Source: DAOPXV01 sp964551445
GTDB taxonomy: Bacteria > Muiribacteriota > UBA9980
Direction: 5' to 3'
Assembly (NCBI GenBank): GCA_964551445.1
Contig: CAZKCG010000004.1
Span: forward strand, 124,001 to 188,000
DNA length: 64,000 bases
A program made the translations under genes and the position numbers. The notes under the pieces are model-generated. The model saw nothing but the letters and a program-made list of their open reading frames with translations, ran no database searches and was not told the DNA's origin. Shown piece after piece: positions 51,096 through 60,461 of the stretch; position 1 is the first letter of the stretch, and each line of letters starts with the position of its first letter.

Positions 51096-53066
51096 ATGTT
51101 TTTCAAAATAAGAAGTTTTTTGAAGATCGAGCAGAAGCTGACGCTCAGCTTCATACTTATCCTTCTTATATTCGCGGCTTTCGGCGTAATAACGATAATT
51201 GAGATACATACTATGAAATCGATGTTCTCGCAGATAAAAAAGCAGGATATCGGCGCTACGGACATACTCGACAAACTTGTTCTCTGTATGGACAAAATAA
51301 GGATATTGGAAGCCGAACTCGTTCTGACCAGGGATGAAAAACATTTGAACGCCAATATAGAAGATATCCGTTCGACCATAAAAACCATAAACGGCAAAAT
51401 AAACGAATATAAAGAACTGGCTGAAACCGATAATGAAAGGTCTCTTTTTACTCAATTTGAAACTTATTTCAATCATTTCGTAAAATACAATGAAGAATTG
51501 ATATTACAAAAAACCTCTAAAACGGTGTCGATGGAAAAACTCGAGATATTTCTGAAGGATTTTCAGGTCTCTTTCGATAAAATGTTATCGACCATAGAAT
51601 CCATAATAAAACTTGAATATAACGACGTTTTTTCCCGCGTGGACCGAAGCGTTACGATCTACGAGGACACCCGCTATCGCATAACGCTGATATTCACGAT
51701 ACTGATACTTTTCGGAACGGTGCTGGCTTTTTATCTTGTAGAAAGATTCTCCAGGATCTATTTCGATATAAACGAAAATCTTAAAATAGAGGTGCTGAAA
51801 AATAAAACCGTAGATTTTTTCAAGGACCAGCTCGATGAAATAAACATACAAAAGCTTTTATATCTAATATCGAACGGGCTTGGATGCGTTTCCGCCGATT
51901 TTTACTCCAGGTCTAAAAACAGGGCCGGCGAAAATACTGATTATTCAAGGATCAGCCTTAATGAAGGCGTCGAGAACGTATTAAACAGCGTAGAGGGCGG
52001 CGTGTCCAGGCCCGAGATATCTTTTGGTTTCCTTATGACGGAACTTGAGATACTCAAAGAACCTATCGTCCAGGATTTTTCAAAAGCCATAATGAATTAT
52101 GACGAAAGATCATCGAATTATTCCTCCGAAAAAAAAGAGTTCATCGCTTACGCTAGAAGCCGGAAAATAATAACGGCCGTAATGTATCCCATTATCCGCA
52201 AGGGAGAGGTCGTAAATATAATAGGGCTTTATTTCAAGGAAGGAACGGAATACATATATCAGAAAAAACTGAGATACATCACCGACATTATAAGCCATGT
52301 ATCCCTTCTTATAGATAACTTCAATCTTATCAACGAACTTAAATCAAAAAATGAGCTTCTTTTCAAACAGAATGGTGAGCTTGACGCTTACGCCAGAACG
52401 GTCTCGCATGATCTTAAAAATCCCCTGTCGGCCGTAAGCGGATATCTTCAGATGATCATCGGCGAACTCCAAAAAGAAGAGAAACCGAACATCGAAAAAA
52501 TATTGAAATTTTCCGAAAACAGCCTTCACGCGGCTAATTCCATGGACCATCTTATAAACGATATATTAAATTTAAGCAGGGTTAAAAACCTCGCTCTCGC
52601 TATAGAAAAAGTAGATATGAAAGGCGTGGTCACGGGCGTTATAAAATTACTTGATGAAAAAATTAAAAAAGCCGGCGTGGAAATATCCGTTCATGGAGAG
52701 CTTCCGGTTATAAACGCGGATCTGTCATGTATGGAAAGGGTTGTGGCTAACCTCTTTTCGAACTCGATAAAATATATGGGAAACGGAAAAAAGCGGCAGA
52801 TAACTTTTAGCTGCTCGGAATCGGGTAACTTTTACAAATTTACTCACAGCGATACCGGTTCAGGCATAGCTAAACAATATCACAGCAATATTTTTATGCC
52901 TTTCTACCGCACCCGTGAGGAAGCCGAAGTGGACGGAACAGGAGTAGGGCTTTCGATCGTTAAAAGCATAGTTGAAAGGCACGGCGGTAAAATATGGTTC
53001 GAGAGTTCGCAGGGCGCCGGAACCGCTTTTTATTTCACGATACCTAAAACCCAGGCCAATAAATAA
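51096..53066 (+). CDS. Sensor histidine kinase with GAF-like domain
   Basis: 656 aa. Helix at about 16-38, periplasmic four-helix-bundle type sensor, second helix about 193-217, a cytoplasmic region (about 235-410) with the look of a GAF domain, then H-box VSHDLKNPL (H438), N-box VANLFSNSIKYMG, THSDTGSGIA and GTGVGLSIVKSIVE. Orphan kinase: no regulator adjacent. Thirteen bases after scpB; likely unrelated in function. Confidence 0.9.
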   Translation: MFFKIRSFLKIEQKLTLSFILILLIFAAFGVITIIEIHTMKSMFSQIKKQDIGATDILDKLVLCMDKIRILEAELVLTRDEKHLNANIEDIRSTIKTINGKINEYKELAETDNERSLFTQFETYFNHFVKYNEELILQKTSKTVSMEKLEIFLKDFQVSFDKMLSTIESIIKLEYNDVFSRVDRSVTIYEDTRYRITLIFTILILFGTVLAFYLVERFSRIYFDINENLKIEVLKNKTVDFFKDQLDEINIQKLLYLISNGLGCVSADFYSRSKNRAGENTDYSRISLNEGVENVLNSVEGGVSRPEISFGFLMTELEILKEPIVQDFSKAIMNYDERSSNYSSEKKEFIAYARSRKIITAVMYPIIRKGEVVNIIGLYFKEGTEYIYQKKLRYITDIISHVSLLIDNFNLINELKSKNELLFKQNGELDAYARTVSHDLKNPLSAVSGYLQMIIGELQKEEKPNIEKILKFSENSLHAANSMDHLINDILNLSRVKNLALAIEKVDMKGVVTGVIKLLDEKIKKAGVEISVHGELPVINADLSCMERVVANLFSNSIKYMGNGKKRQITFSCSESGNFYKFTHSDTGSGIAKQYHSNIFMPFYRTREEAEVDGTGVGLSIVKSIVERHGGKIWFESSQGAGTAFYFTIPKTQANK

Positions 53067-53088
53067 TTTGCGCGGAGCGTGATATCAG

Positions 53089-53664
53089 ATGACACAAAAA
53101 AATGACACTTCATTGCGGTTCGAACTTACAAAAGAAGAAGAAAAAGAAATATTGAAGCTGGCCAGGACCGCGCTTGAAATGCACGTGCGCGAAAGAAAGG
53201 CCCCGGATTATAAAACTTCTAACCCGAAGCTTGAAACAAAGTGCGGAGCGTTCGTAACCCTTCACAAGGACGGCGAACTTCGCGGCTGTATAGGTTATAT
53301 TGAAGCGTTCAAGCCTCTATACGAGACAATCATCGAAATGGCTCAGGCCGCTTCAACCAAAGATCCCAGGTTCCCTCCGGTTTCTCCGGACGAACTCGCT
53401 GATATACACCTTGAGATTTCCGTGCTGTCACCGCTCGCGCCGCTCACTGATTTTTCATTGATAGAGATAGGCCGGCACGGCCTTGTGGTGCGTCAGGGCT
53501 ACTACTCGGGCCTTCTGCTTCCGCAGGTGGCGGTCGAATGGAAGATGGATCCGACCGCGTTCCTCGAACACACCTGCATGAAAGCCGGGCTTCATAAGAA
53601 CGCTTATAAGGATGGCGCCGAAGTTTCTTATTTTTCCGCCCAGGTTTTTTCGGAAGAGCGTTAA
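53089..53664 (+). CDS. AMMECR1 domain protein (AmmeMemoRadiSam system protein A)
   Basis: 191 aa. Signatures TLHKDGELRGCIGYIEAF, ASTKDPRFPPVSPDEL, and YYSGLLLPQVAVEWK are the AMMECR1 core. The domain occurs with Memo and radical SAM genes in many prokaryotes, but those two are not in the window. Role unknown; the Cys of RGCIGY is conserved in the family. Confidence 0.93.
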   Translation: MTQKNDTSLRFELTKEEEKEILKLARTALEMHVRERKAPDYKTSNPKLETKCGAFVTLHKDGELRGCIGYIEAFKPLYETIIEMAQAASTKDPRFPPVSPDELADIHLEISVLSPLAPLTDFSLIEIGRHGLVVRQGYYSGLLLPQVAVEWKMDPTAFLEHTCMKAGLHKNAYKDGAEVSYFSAQVFSEER

Positions 53665-53694
53665 GTTTTTCGGCCGGCGATCGATAGCGGCGGG

Positions 53695-54447
53695 TCACAT
53701 TCCTAAAATGTAATATACCATCCGCTTATAAATGATCTCCATCGGCGATATTATAATTGAGTTAATAAGTTTCGTGTATATCAGAAACAGTATTATGAAC
53801 AGTCCGTAAGGTTCGATCGAGTTATATTTTACCGCCAGATCGCGCGGCAGCATTGCCGATATTATGCGTGAACCGTCAAGAGGCGGTATGGGTATGAGGT
53901 TGAAAAGCATCAGCATGATATTTATCTGTATGCCGCCTATCATTATCGCGTTAAAAATTATACGGACCGCTTCAATAAAAAAAGCCGGCTGATCGCGAAA
54001 ATTGCCGAGAGAGTTGAAATAATATATAGCTTTCGCCAGAAATACAAAGGCCAGTGCCAGAATAAGGTTCGATAAAGGCCCGGCTATAGCGACCAGCGTC
54101 ATATCCCGCCTCGGATTTTTTAAAAGTGAAAAATCCACGGGAACCGGCTTAGCCCAGCCGAAATGAAATAAGATCATGCACAGCACGCCGAGCGGATCGA
54201 AGTGTTTGACCGGGTTCAGCGAAAGCCGCCCCGCCAGTTTAGCAGTCGGATCGCCAAGAAGATACGCGGTATATCCGTGGGATACCTCATGGATTATGAT
54301 AGCCAGAACGCCGAAAGGTATCACCAGTATATTTATCATAAGATCAGGGATATCGCCTTTTTTTAGAGAAAAAAAATAATTGGCGAAATAAAGCCCCGCC
54401 AGGAGCAAAACTATATTTATAAGTTTTCTGTTGTCTGATATCTGCAT
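53695..54447 (-). CDS. M50 site-2-type intramembrane protease
   Basis: 250 aa. Zinc site HEVSH in IIHEVSHGYTAYLLGDPTA at about 53-57, with the second motif NLIPIPPLDGSRII. Membrane helices surround both. Size and the pattern AGRLSLNPVKHFDPLGV fit the small Rv-type/YwhC-type family. Function not known; such proteases cut membrane-anchored regulators. It is nine bases after the nucleotidyltransferase gene, the last gene of a long minus-strand cluster. Confidence 0.92.
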   Translation of the reverse strand: MQISDNRKLINIVLLLAGLYFANYFFSLKKGDIPDLMINILVIPFGVLAIIIHEVSHGYTAYLLGDPTAKLAGRLSLNPVKHFDPLGVLCMILFHFGWAKPVPVDFSLLKNPRRDMTLVAIAGPLSNLILALAFVFLAKAIYYFNSLGNFRDQPAFFIEAVRIIFNAIMIGGIQINIMLMLFNLIPIPPLDGSRIISAMLPRDLAVKYNSIEPYGLFIILFLIYTKLINSIIISPMEIIYKRMVYYILGM

Positions 54448-54456
54448 AAAAAATAT

Positions 54457-57153
54457 TTAATCCGCTTTTTTGCTTCGAATTTCCGCGATCCGTCCCCCGA
54501 ATTTTTTGGCGAAGCCGAGTTCATCTATATGTGTCCTTAAATTTCCTCGGATCTTTTCTTCAACGGCCTTTTCGAATATTTCTTTAAATAACGGACCGGG
54601 GGTTATGCCCATTTTTTTAAGTATCTCGCCGTTAAGAGTGGTTTTAATACATGATATTTTCGAGATGTAACGATACGCGGCGCCGGCCGCTTTCACCGAA
54701 CCGGAGAGAGCGCTGAAAACGGATATGAATTCGTTCGAACGGCCCCGTAATAAACGGTATATATCAAGGTCCGATATCTTTTTTCCCGCGCCGCCGGATT
54801 TTTCAAATTCATTGCAGGTTTCAAGGATATCTTCGGTTATTTCTATTATCTTATCGCGCGTCTGCCGGCCGGCGTGCATCTTCGCGAGAAGTTCAGGGAT
54901 TTTTTCAACCGTGATCCCGAGAAGGATCACCGAAAAATATACCGCCGACAGATCAGGTTTTTCAGCCGCGGGGAAGTTCAAATGAAATTTCTTCATGAAG
55001 GAGCATGCGTTCTTAAAGACCTTTTGAATTTTTTCCGTGAATACAATGTCGGCATGAATGAATTCAAAAAGCTTATATTTTTTCATCTCACATATTATTT
55101 TATAAGGGTCGGGTTCGTTGAAAATAAGTTCCATTTCGTTGAATATCCTTATGGGTTCCACCTTGTTTACAACGCCGTAGCCGAGCGCTTCCTTTATCTT
55201 TTCCTCGCTGTATCTTTCGATCCTGAAACCGAGCCTCGATTTAAATCTTATGGCGCGGAATATCCTCGTCGGGTCCTCGACGAAGCTTAAACTGTGAAGT
55301 ATGCGCACGCTTTTCTTTTTTATGTCCGCGAAGCCGCCGTAATAATCTATTAAAAATCCGAAATTATCCTTGTTCAGTGATATCGCCAGGGCGTTCACCG
55401 TGAAATCGCGCCTCAAAAGATCCTGGTAAAGATTGCTTTGAAATACGTCCGGCAGCGCCGCGGGCGATTCATAAAATTCGGAACGGGCGGTGGCGAAATC
55501 AACTTTTGGAAGATCGGGCATCTTGACCGTCGCCGTTTTGAATTTTTCATGCATATTCAATATGAATTCTTTGTTTTCCACGAATTTTCTGACGAACTCA
55601 ATGCCGGACATGCCTTCGATGACGATATCTATGTCCAGGCTTTCCTTTTCAAGTATTATGTCGCGGACTATGCCGCCCACCAGATAAGCCGAAGCGTTAA
55701 GTTCAGCGGCTTTTTTTGATACCCGTTTTAAAAATTTCATGACCTTTCTCGAAAAGATCTTTTCAAGAGGTATCTTAATTTCCGGGCCTCTTTTTATCGA
55801 TTCAAGATCTGCCGCGTGGTCATGGACTAAAAAATTGGCCGTCTTCTTTTTTTTGTAATGCGATTTTTCGTTAAAAGCGTAATTTAAAACATCCGAACGC
55901 GTTATTATTCCTACGGTTTTTGATTCGCTTCCCACGAGTATGATCTTGGTTTCGCTGTCGGATATTTTATGCTTGATATTTTCAAAAGATTCGCCCGGTG
56001 AAACGTATATGATCTCTTTGCACAAAAAAGCCTTGATCGGATTGTTTCCGATCCCGTGATGAATGGCTTTATCTATATCCGCCCGTTTTAAAAACCCTTT
56101 GATGGAATTATTCTCATGGACGGGCGCCCCTGAAACGCCGTATCTGAAGAGTATCCGCTCGGCTTCACGCACCGAGATATCGGAACTTAAAAGAAGCACC
56201 GGATGGCTCATTATATCGGCCGCGGTAAGTTTCGGCGCTATTTTTTTCTTCAGAAGCGCCTTGACCGTCGCTATCGCCTCCGGGATCCGGCAGCCTTTAA
56301 GCGTCGCCGATGCCGCGTATTTAGGGCCGCCGCCGCCGAGCGTTTTGAATATGCCGCCTATATTTATCTCTTCCATGTTATTTCTGGCCGATATATGAAT
56401 ATTATTTCCCATTCTGGCGATGAAAAAGACCAGGCTGAAATTATCGTTATCCACGATCTTCTGTATTATATTATCGAATTTATATATGAATCTGGCGCTT
56501 TCGGCCGAATATATCGTGACGTCCACGCCGTTCACGTTGATAACCTGTCTCGAAGCTACCAGTTTATTGAGGATCTCGCTCTGAATGTCGGAAAGCTTGT
56601 CCTTTAAAAACATCGAAACCGTATTAAGATCGGCGCCGGCTTTCAAAAGTTTGGATAGACATGTGATATCGTTAACGCGGGTATTCGGGTATAAAAGCGA
56701 TCCCGTGACCTCGTGTATCCCGAGCGCAAAAAGCGTAGCGTGGATCTTTGAAATATTTATTTTTTGTTCGAAGAGTTTTTCACACAGAAGCGTCGTTACG
56801 GCGCCGTATTCGGCCTCAATTATCGAGTCGGCCGCGATATCGGGCGCGATAGCCGGCGACTTATCATATATTGAAATATAAATATTAGCCCTTTCGGATA
56901 ACTTCGCCGCGTGAGGAACGCGCTTAAGATTTTTAGCGCATATAAGTATCAGTTCGGTCGCGCCGGAAAAAGCGTCCGCGGCGCCGGCAAACCGATAATC
57001 AGAGTCGGAAAAATGAGTTGAAAGAAAGTTTTTAACCGCCCTGTCGATATTTTTAGGAATTACGACGACGGCGTCCTTACATAGCAGTGAAGCAGCAAAG
57101 ACGCCGGCCAGTGAGTCGAATGTCGGATTATCGTGAGTAGTTATTATCTTCAA
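54457..57153 (-). CDS. Multi-domain tRNA nucleotidyltransferase (DHH-CBS-CBS-poly(A) polymerase type)
   Basis: 898 aa. Order: DHH/DHHA1-like (1-300), CBS pair (311-425), class II nucleotidyltransferase head (from 465) with VGGIVRD (492-498) and LDIDI (506-510), then RDFTVNALAI and EDPTRIFRAIRF. This domain order is that of A-adding or CCA-adding enzymes in several bacteria. The DHH domain looks dead: NPTFD for NPDxD at 9-13, DKS for DHH at 97-99, GIHEVTG at 145-151 for GIxxDTG, and GGGGPK for GGGGH at 273-278. The start is TTG 57153 without a clear ribosome site, so the true start may differ. Confidence 0.87.
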   Translation of the reverse strand: MKIITTHDNPTFDSLAGVFAASLLCKDAVVVIPKNIDRAVKNFLSTHFSDSDYRFAGAADAFSGATELILICAKNLKRVPHAAKLSERANIYISIYDKSPAIAPDIAADSIIEAEYGAVTTLLCEKLFEQKINISKIHATLFALGIHEVTGSLLYPNTRVNDITCLSKLLKAGADLNTVSMFLKDKLSDIQSEILNKLVASRQVINVNGVDVTIYSAESARFIYKFDNIIQKIVDNDNFSLVFFIARMGNNIHISARNNMEEINIGGIFKTLGGGGPKYAASATLKGCRIPEAIATVKALLKKKIAPKLTAADIMSHPVLLLSSDISVREAERILFRYGVSGAPVHENNSIKGFLKRADIDKAIHHGIGNNPIKAFLCKEIIYVSPGESFENIKHKISDSETKIILVGSESKTVGIITRSDVLNYAFNEKSHYKKKKTANFLVHDHAADLESIKRGPEIKIPLEKIFSRKVMKFLKRVSKKAAELNASAYLVGGIVRDIILEKESLDIDIVIEGMSGIEFVRKFVENKEFILNMHEKFKTATVKMPDLPKVDFATARSEFYESPAALPDVFQSNLYQDLLRRDFTVNALAISLNKDNFGFLIDYYGGFADIKKKSVRILHSLSFVEDPTRIFRAIRFKSRLGFRIERYSEEKIKEALGYGVVNKVEPIRIFNEMELIFNEPDPYKIICEMKKYKLFEFIHADIVFTEKIQKVFKNACSFMKKFHLNFPAAEKPDLSAVYFSVILLGITVEKIPELLAKMHAGRQTRDKIIEITEDILETCNEFEKSGGAGKKISDLDIYRLLRGRSNEFISVFSALSGSVKAAGAAYRYISKISCIKTTLNGEILKKMGITPGPLFKEIFEKAVEEKIRGNLRTHIDELGFAKKFGGRIAEIRSKKAD

Positions 57154-57187
57154 TTTTTAAGACCACGAGCGGCCGTGAACCGGACAA

Positions 57188-57565
57188 TTATTCTTTTGGT
57201 TTAGCCGTCTCTTTTTTTACTTTATCTTTGATCTTATCGAACACTTTTTCAAGTTTGTCGTAAGAAGCCGGATCTATCAGTTTATCGAAGAGCGTCTCTT
57301 TTTCGTGAAGCGGCATAAGGCTTACGTCAGATCCTTTTATGACCACGAACCCTATAGGGGTGATCGTAGCGCCGCCGCCCGAGCCGCCGCCGAAACCGTT
57401 ATTCGATTCGAGGTCCTCGCCGCCCGCGCCGAAGCCGAAAGTGACCTTGGCGATAGGAACGATGGTTATCTCGCCGATCGTTATGGGATCGCCGACGACC
57501 GATTCCGTCTTTATGGATGTCTTCATTTTTTCGAGCAATGTGTCTATAAAATTTTGAAACGACAA
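57188..57565 (-). CDS. GerW/YtfJ family protein
   Basis: 125 aa from TTG 57565, preceded by AAAGGGTGA. Signature TITIVPIAKVTFGFGAGG-like run (EITIVPIAKVTFGFGAGG), a Gly-rich loop (FGGGSGGG) and TPIGFVVIKGSDVSLMP. Family members in Bacillus affect spore germination; here the role is unknown. Its ribosome site covers the stop of tpiA, so the two are translationally linked. Confidence 0.9.
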   Translation of the reverse strand: MSFQNFIDTLLEKMKTSIKTESVVGDPITIGEITIVPIAKVTFGFGAGGEDLESNNGFGGGSGGGATITPIGFVVIKGSDVSLMPLHEKETLFDKLIDPASYDKLEKVFDKIKDKVKKETAKPKE

Positions 57566-57570
57566 TTAAA

Positions 57571-58506
57571 TCACCCTTTCTGGACTCTGAAATTACGGAC
57601 TATCTTTCCGAAAGAAACCGGGTTGAGAGAAGCTCCGCCGACAAGCGCGCCGTCCACGCCTTCAATTGAAGCTATTTCAAACGAATTCGCGTCGTTGACC
57701 GAACCGCCGTATAATATGCGCATTTTCGATGAAAAATCCACTCCGAGTTTTTCCATGAGATCGCCCCTTATGAATCTGACCACGTCAGATATCTGATCGT
57801 TCGAGGCGTTCAATCCGGTGCCGATGGCCCATACCGGCTCATATGCCAGTATCACTTTTTTCGCGTATTCGATAGGTATGGCGTATAACGATGAAAGCAT
57901 TTCCTTCAATACGTCGTTGGTCTTTCCCGATTTTCTTTCGCCGAGATTTTCGCCCAGGCAGAAGATCACGGTAAGTCCAGCGTCAACGGCGGCTTTCATC
58001 TTTTGGGATATTATTCCGCAGGTCTCGCCGAATATCGCGCGCCGTTCGGAATGGCCGAGGATAACGAAATCCGCTCCGCATTCCTTTAAAAGCCAGGGTG
58101 AAACTTCGCCGGTGAACGCTCCACTTTCTTTCAGATACGAATTCTGGCCGGATATTTTAAAGAACCCGGCCCTCGCCGAAAGTCCGCTCGCTATTGGAAC
58201 CAGAGGCGCGGGTGGCGCTATGACCACGTCCACTTCGTCCTTAAAATTATTGAAGTTCTGCGCCAGAAATGCCGTGAGTTCGGCTATATATTTATCAAGG
58301 AAGCCGACCCCGCCGTTCATTTTGAAATTAGCGCACACAAAAGGTTTTCTGGCCGATTCGAAAACGACGGTCACGCCCATCATGCGGGCGAGATCGTATG
58401 CTTCGGCCGTAACGGTCATATCTTTATCGACCTTTAAAACGACCGGAGTTTCCTTCGATTTTTTTATGAGATCCCTTATATAATCGGCCGTTATGAACTT
58501 GCGCAT
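57571..58506 (-). CDS. tpiA: Triose-phosphate isomerase with an extra N-terminal domain
   Basis: 311 aa. The core from about residue 55 is a normal 252-residue TIM: K62 in NFKMNG, H152 in GHSERR, E223 in YEPVWAIGTG, and GGSV in the phosphate loop. It interconverts dihydroxyacetone phosphate and glyceraldehyde 3-phosphate. Residues 1-54 (MRKFITADYIRDLIKKSKET, then TAEAYDLARMMGVTVV) resemble the small helical N-terminal segment of EutQ/EutT-like proteins and are not standard for TIM. Start overlaps the aspS stop by one base (TAATG). Confidence 0.95.
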   Translation of the reverse strand: MRKFITADYIRDLIKKSKETPVVLKVDKDMTVTAEAYDLARMMGVTVVFESARKPFVCANFKMNGGVGFLDKYIAELTAFLAQNFNNFKDEVDVVIAPPAPLVPIASGLSARAGFFKISGQNSYLKESGAFTGEVSPWLLKECGADFVILGHSERRAIFGETCGIISQKMKAAVDAGLTVIFCLGENLGERKSGKTNDVLKEMLSSLYAIPIEYAKKVILAYEPVWAIGTGLNASNDQISDVVRFIRGDLMEKLGVDFSSKMRILYGGSVNDANSFEIASIEGVDGALVGGASLNPVSFGKIVRNFRVQKG

Positions 58507-60308
58507 TATTTTTTCTCCTCGTTCTTTTCCTCATCAAGCAAAATGGCGAGATCTTTCAATTGTTTGTTGTCGACCACGTTCGGCGCGCCGGTCATCAGGC
58601 AGGAAGCCGAGGCGGTTTTCGGGAACGGTATGACGTCTCTTATCGAAGGCGCGTCGGCCGCTATCATCAAAAGCCTGTCGAGGCCGAAAGCGATACCGCG
58701 GTGGGGCGGGGCGCCGTATTCGAACGCTTCGAGCAGGAAACCGAATTTATCGTTGGCCTGTTCTTTGTTGAAGCCGAGGTGTTTGAAAACCGTTTCCTGT
58801 ATAGTTCTGTCGTGTATCCTTATCGATCCGCCGGCTATTTCAAATCCGTTCAAAATAAGATCATAAGCCGAGGCTTTTATCTTATCGAGTTCGCCCGTTT
58901 CGAAATATTTCATATCTTCCATTAACGGCGAAGTGAAAGGGTGATGTTTTGCCACGAACCTGTTTTCTTCGGCGTCGTGCTCGAACATCGGGAAATCGGT
59001 GACCCATAATATCGAGAATTTCTTCGGGTCGATAAGTTTCAATTTCTTGGCTATTTCCTGGCGAAGCCTTCCGAACGCCGGAAGTATCACGTCGCGCTGA
59101 TCGGCGCCTATGACTATGAGATCGTTCATTTCGGCTTTCAAAGGCTCTATGGCGGTTTTAAGCGTGTGTTCATCCATGAATTTTAAAAGCGTCGATTTTA
59201 TGCCTTCGGGTTTGATCTGGACGAAGCTCAAGCCTTTCAATCCAAATGTTTTGACCATTTCGGTGAGCGCGTCGGTCTCGGACCTTGAATAATTAGCGCA
59301 GCCGGTCATTTTGAGGCCTTTTACGACCCCGCCTTCGGCTACCGCGTTTTTGAAAACCGTGAAAGCCGAATTCTTGAATTTTTCCGACAGATCGGTAATT
59401 TTGAGGTCGTATCTCAGGTCGGGCTTGTCTGAACCGTAAAACTCCATTGCATCGGCATAGGACATCCTTAAAAACGGCGGTTTGAATTCTTCGCCCACGC
59501 AGTTTTTAAAGACGTATGTGATGAGGTTTTCAACTTCGGTCATAACGTCGTTCTGGCGCACGAAGGACATTTCGATATCGACCTGAGTGAATTCAGGCTG
59601 TCTGTCGAGGCGCAGATCTTCGTCCCTGAAACATCTGGCTATCTGGAAATATCTGTCCATTCCGGCCACCATCAGAAGCTGTTTGAAGAGCTGGGGCGAC
59701 TGGGGAAGGGCGAAGAATTTTCCGCGCTGTACTCTGGATGGGACAAGGTAATCGCGGGCACCTTCGGGCGTGCTTTTGCAGAGTATGGGCGTTTCGATCT
59801 CGAGGAAATTATGATCGCTTAAGTAATCGCGGATATCTTTTACGAGCTTATGGCGCATAACGATGTTTTTCGTCATCGACTGAGTTCTGAGGTCGAGATA
59901 GCGGTATTTCATCCTTAAATTCTCGTCCACGGCCACTCCGTCCTCTATGAAGAAAGGCGTCGTTTTAGCTTCGTTGAATATTTTTATATCGTCTACAAGT
60001 ATCTCTATCTTTCCGGTGAAGAGATTTGCGTTAACGGCGTTATTGGCGCGCAGCACGACTTTTCCAGTGACCCCGACGACGAATTCTTTTCTTATGTGAG
60101 TGGCTTTTTCAAAAGATTCTTTCGATATCTTAGGGTCGAGTATGACCTGGCATACGCCGTAGCGGTCGCGGATATCTAAAAATGTGAGATCGCCGTGGTC
60201 GCGCCTTCTATGTACCCAGCCGCATATGCCGACGGTTTCCCCGACGTTTTTGTCGCTCAGAGTTCCAGAGCCGTGAGTTCTTTTAAATTCCTGAAAGGTA
60301 TCTAACAT
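58506..60308 (-). CDS. aspS: Aspartyl-tRNA synthetase
   Basis: 600 aa, bacterial type with the inserted GAD domain. OB-fold (VGICGWVHRRRDHGDLTFLD), class II motifs YRYLDLRTQSM, RCFRDEDLRLDRQPEFTQVD and AFGLDRLLMI. Charges tRNA-Asp, possibly also tRNA-Asn; that cannot be read by eye. AAGGAGC precedes the start. Heads a tight aspS-tpiA-gerW cluster. Confidence 0.97.
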   Translation of the reverse strand: MLDTFQEFKRTHGSGTLSDKNVGETVGICGWVHRRRDHGDLTFLDIRDRYGVCQVILDPKISKESFEKATHIRKEFVVGVTGKVVLRANNAVNANLFTGKIEILVDDIKIFNEAKTTPFFIEDGVAVDENLRMKYRYLDLRTQSMTKNIVMRHKLVKDIRDYLSDHNFLEIETPILCKSTPEGARDYLVPSRVQRGKFFALPQSPQLFKQLLMVAGMDRYFQIARCFRDEDLRLDRQPEFTQVDIEMSFVRQNDVMTEVENLITYVFKNCVGEEFKPPFLRMSYADAMEFYGSDKPDLRYDLKITDLSEKFKNSAFTVFKNAVAEGGVVKGLKMTGCANYSRSETDALTEMVKTFGLKGLSFVQIKPEGIKSTLLKFMDEHTLKTAIEPLKAEMNDLIVIGADQRDVILPAFGRLRQEIAKKLKLIDPKKFSILWVTDFPMFEHDAEENRFVAKHHPFTSPLMEDMKYFETGELDKIKASAYDLILNGFEIAGGSIRIHDRTIQETVFKHLGFNKEQANDKFGFLLEAFEYGAPPHRGIAFGLDRLLMIAADAPSIRDVIPFPKTASASCLMTGAPNVVDNKQLKDLAILLDEEKNEEKK

Positions 60309-60461
60309 ACTTTGAATTTGCTCCTTGTATTATAAATAATTTATTATGATCATAAATTTAAATCTTGCGTGTTGTCCCCATATCGTCGGGAAAACTGTGA
60401 TACGTGAATCTTTAAAATTACTTTTGCCGGATCATTTTTGCGGCCAAATTTTTAAATCGAT

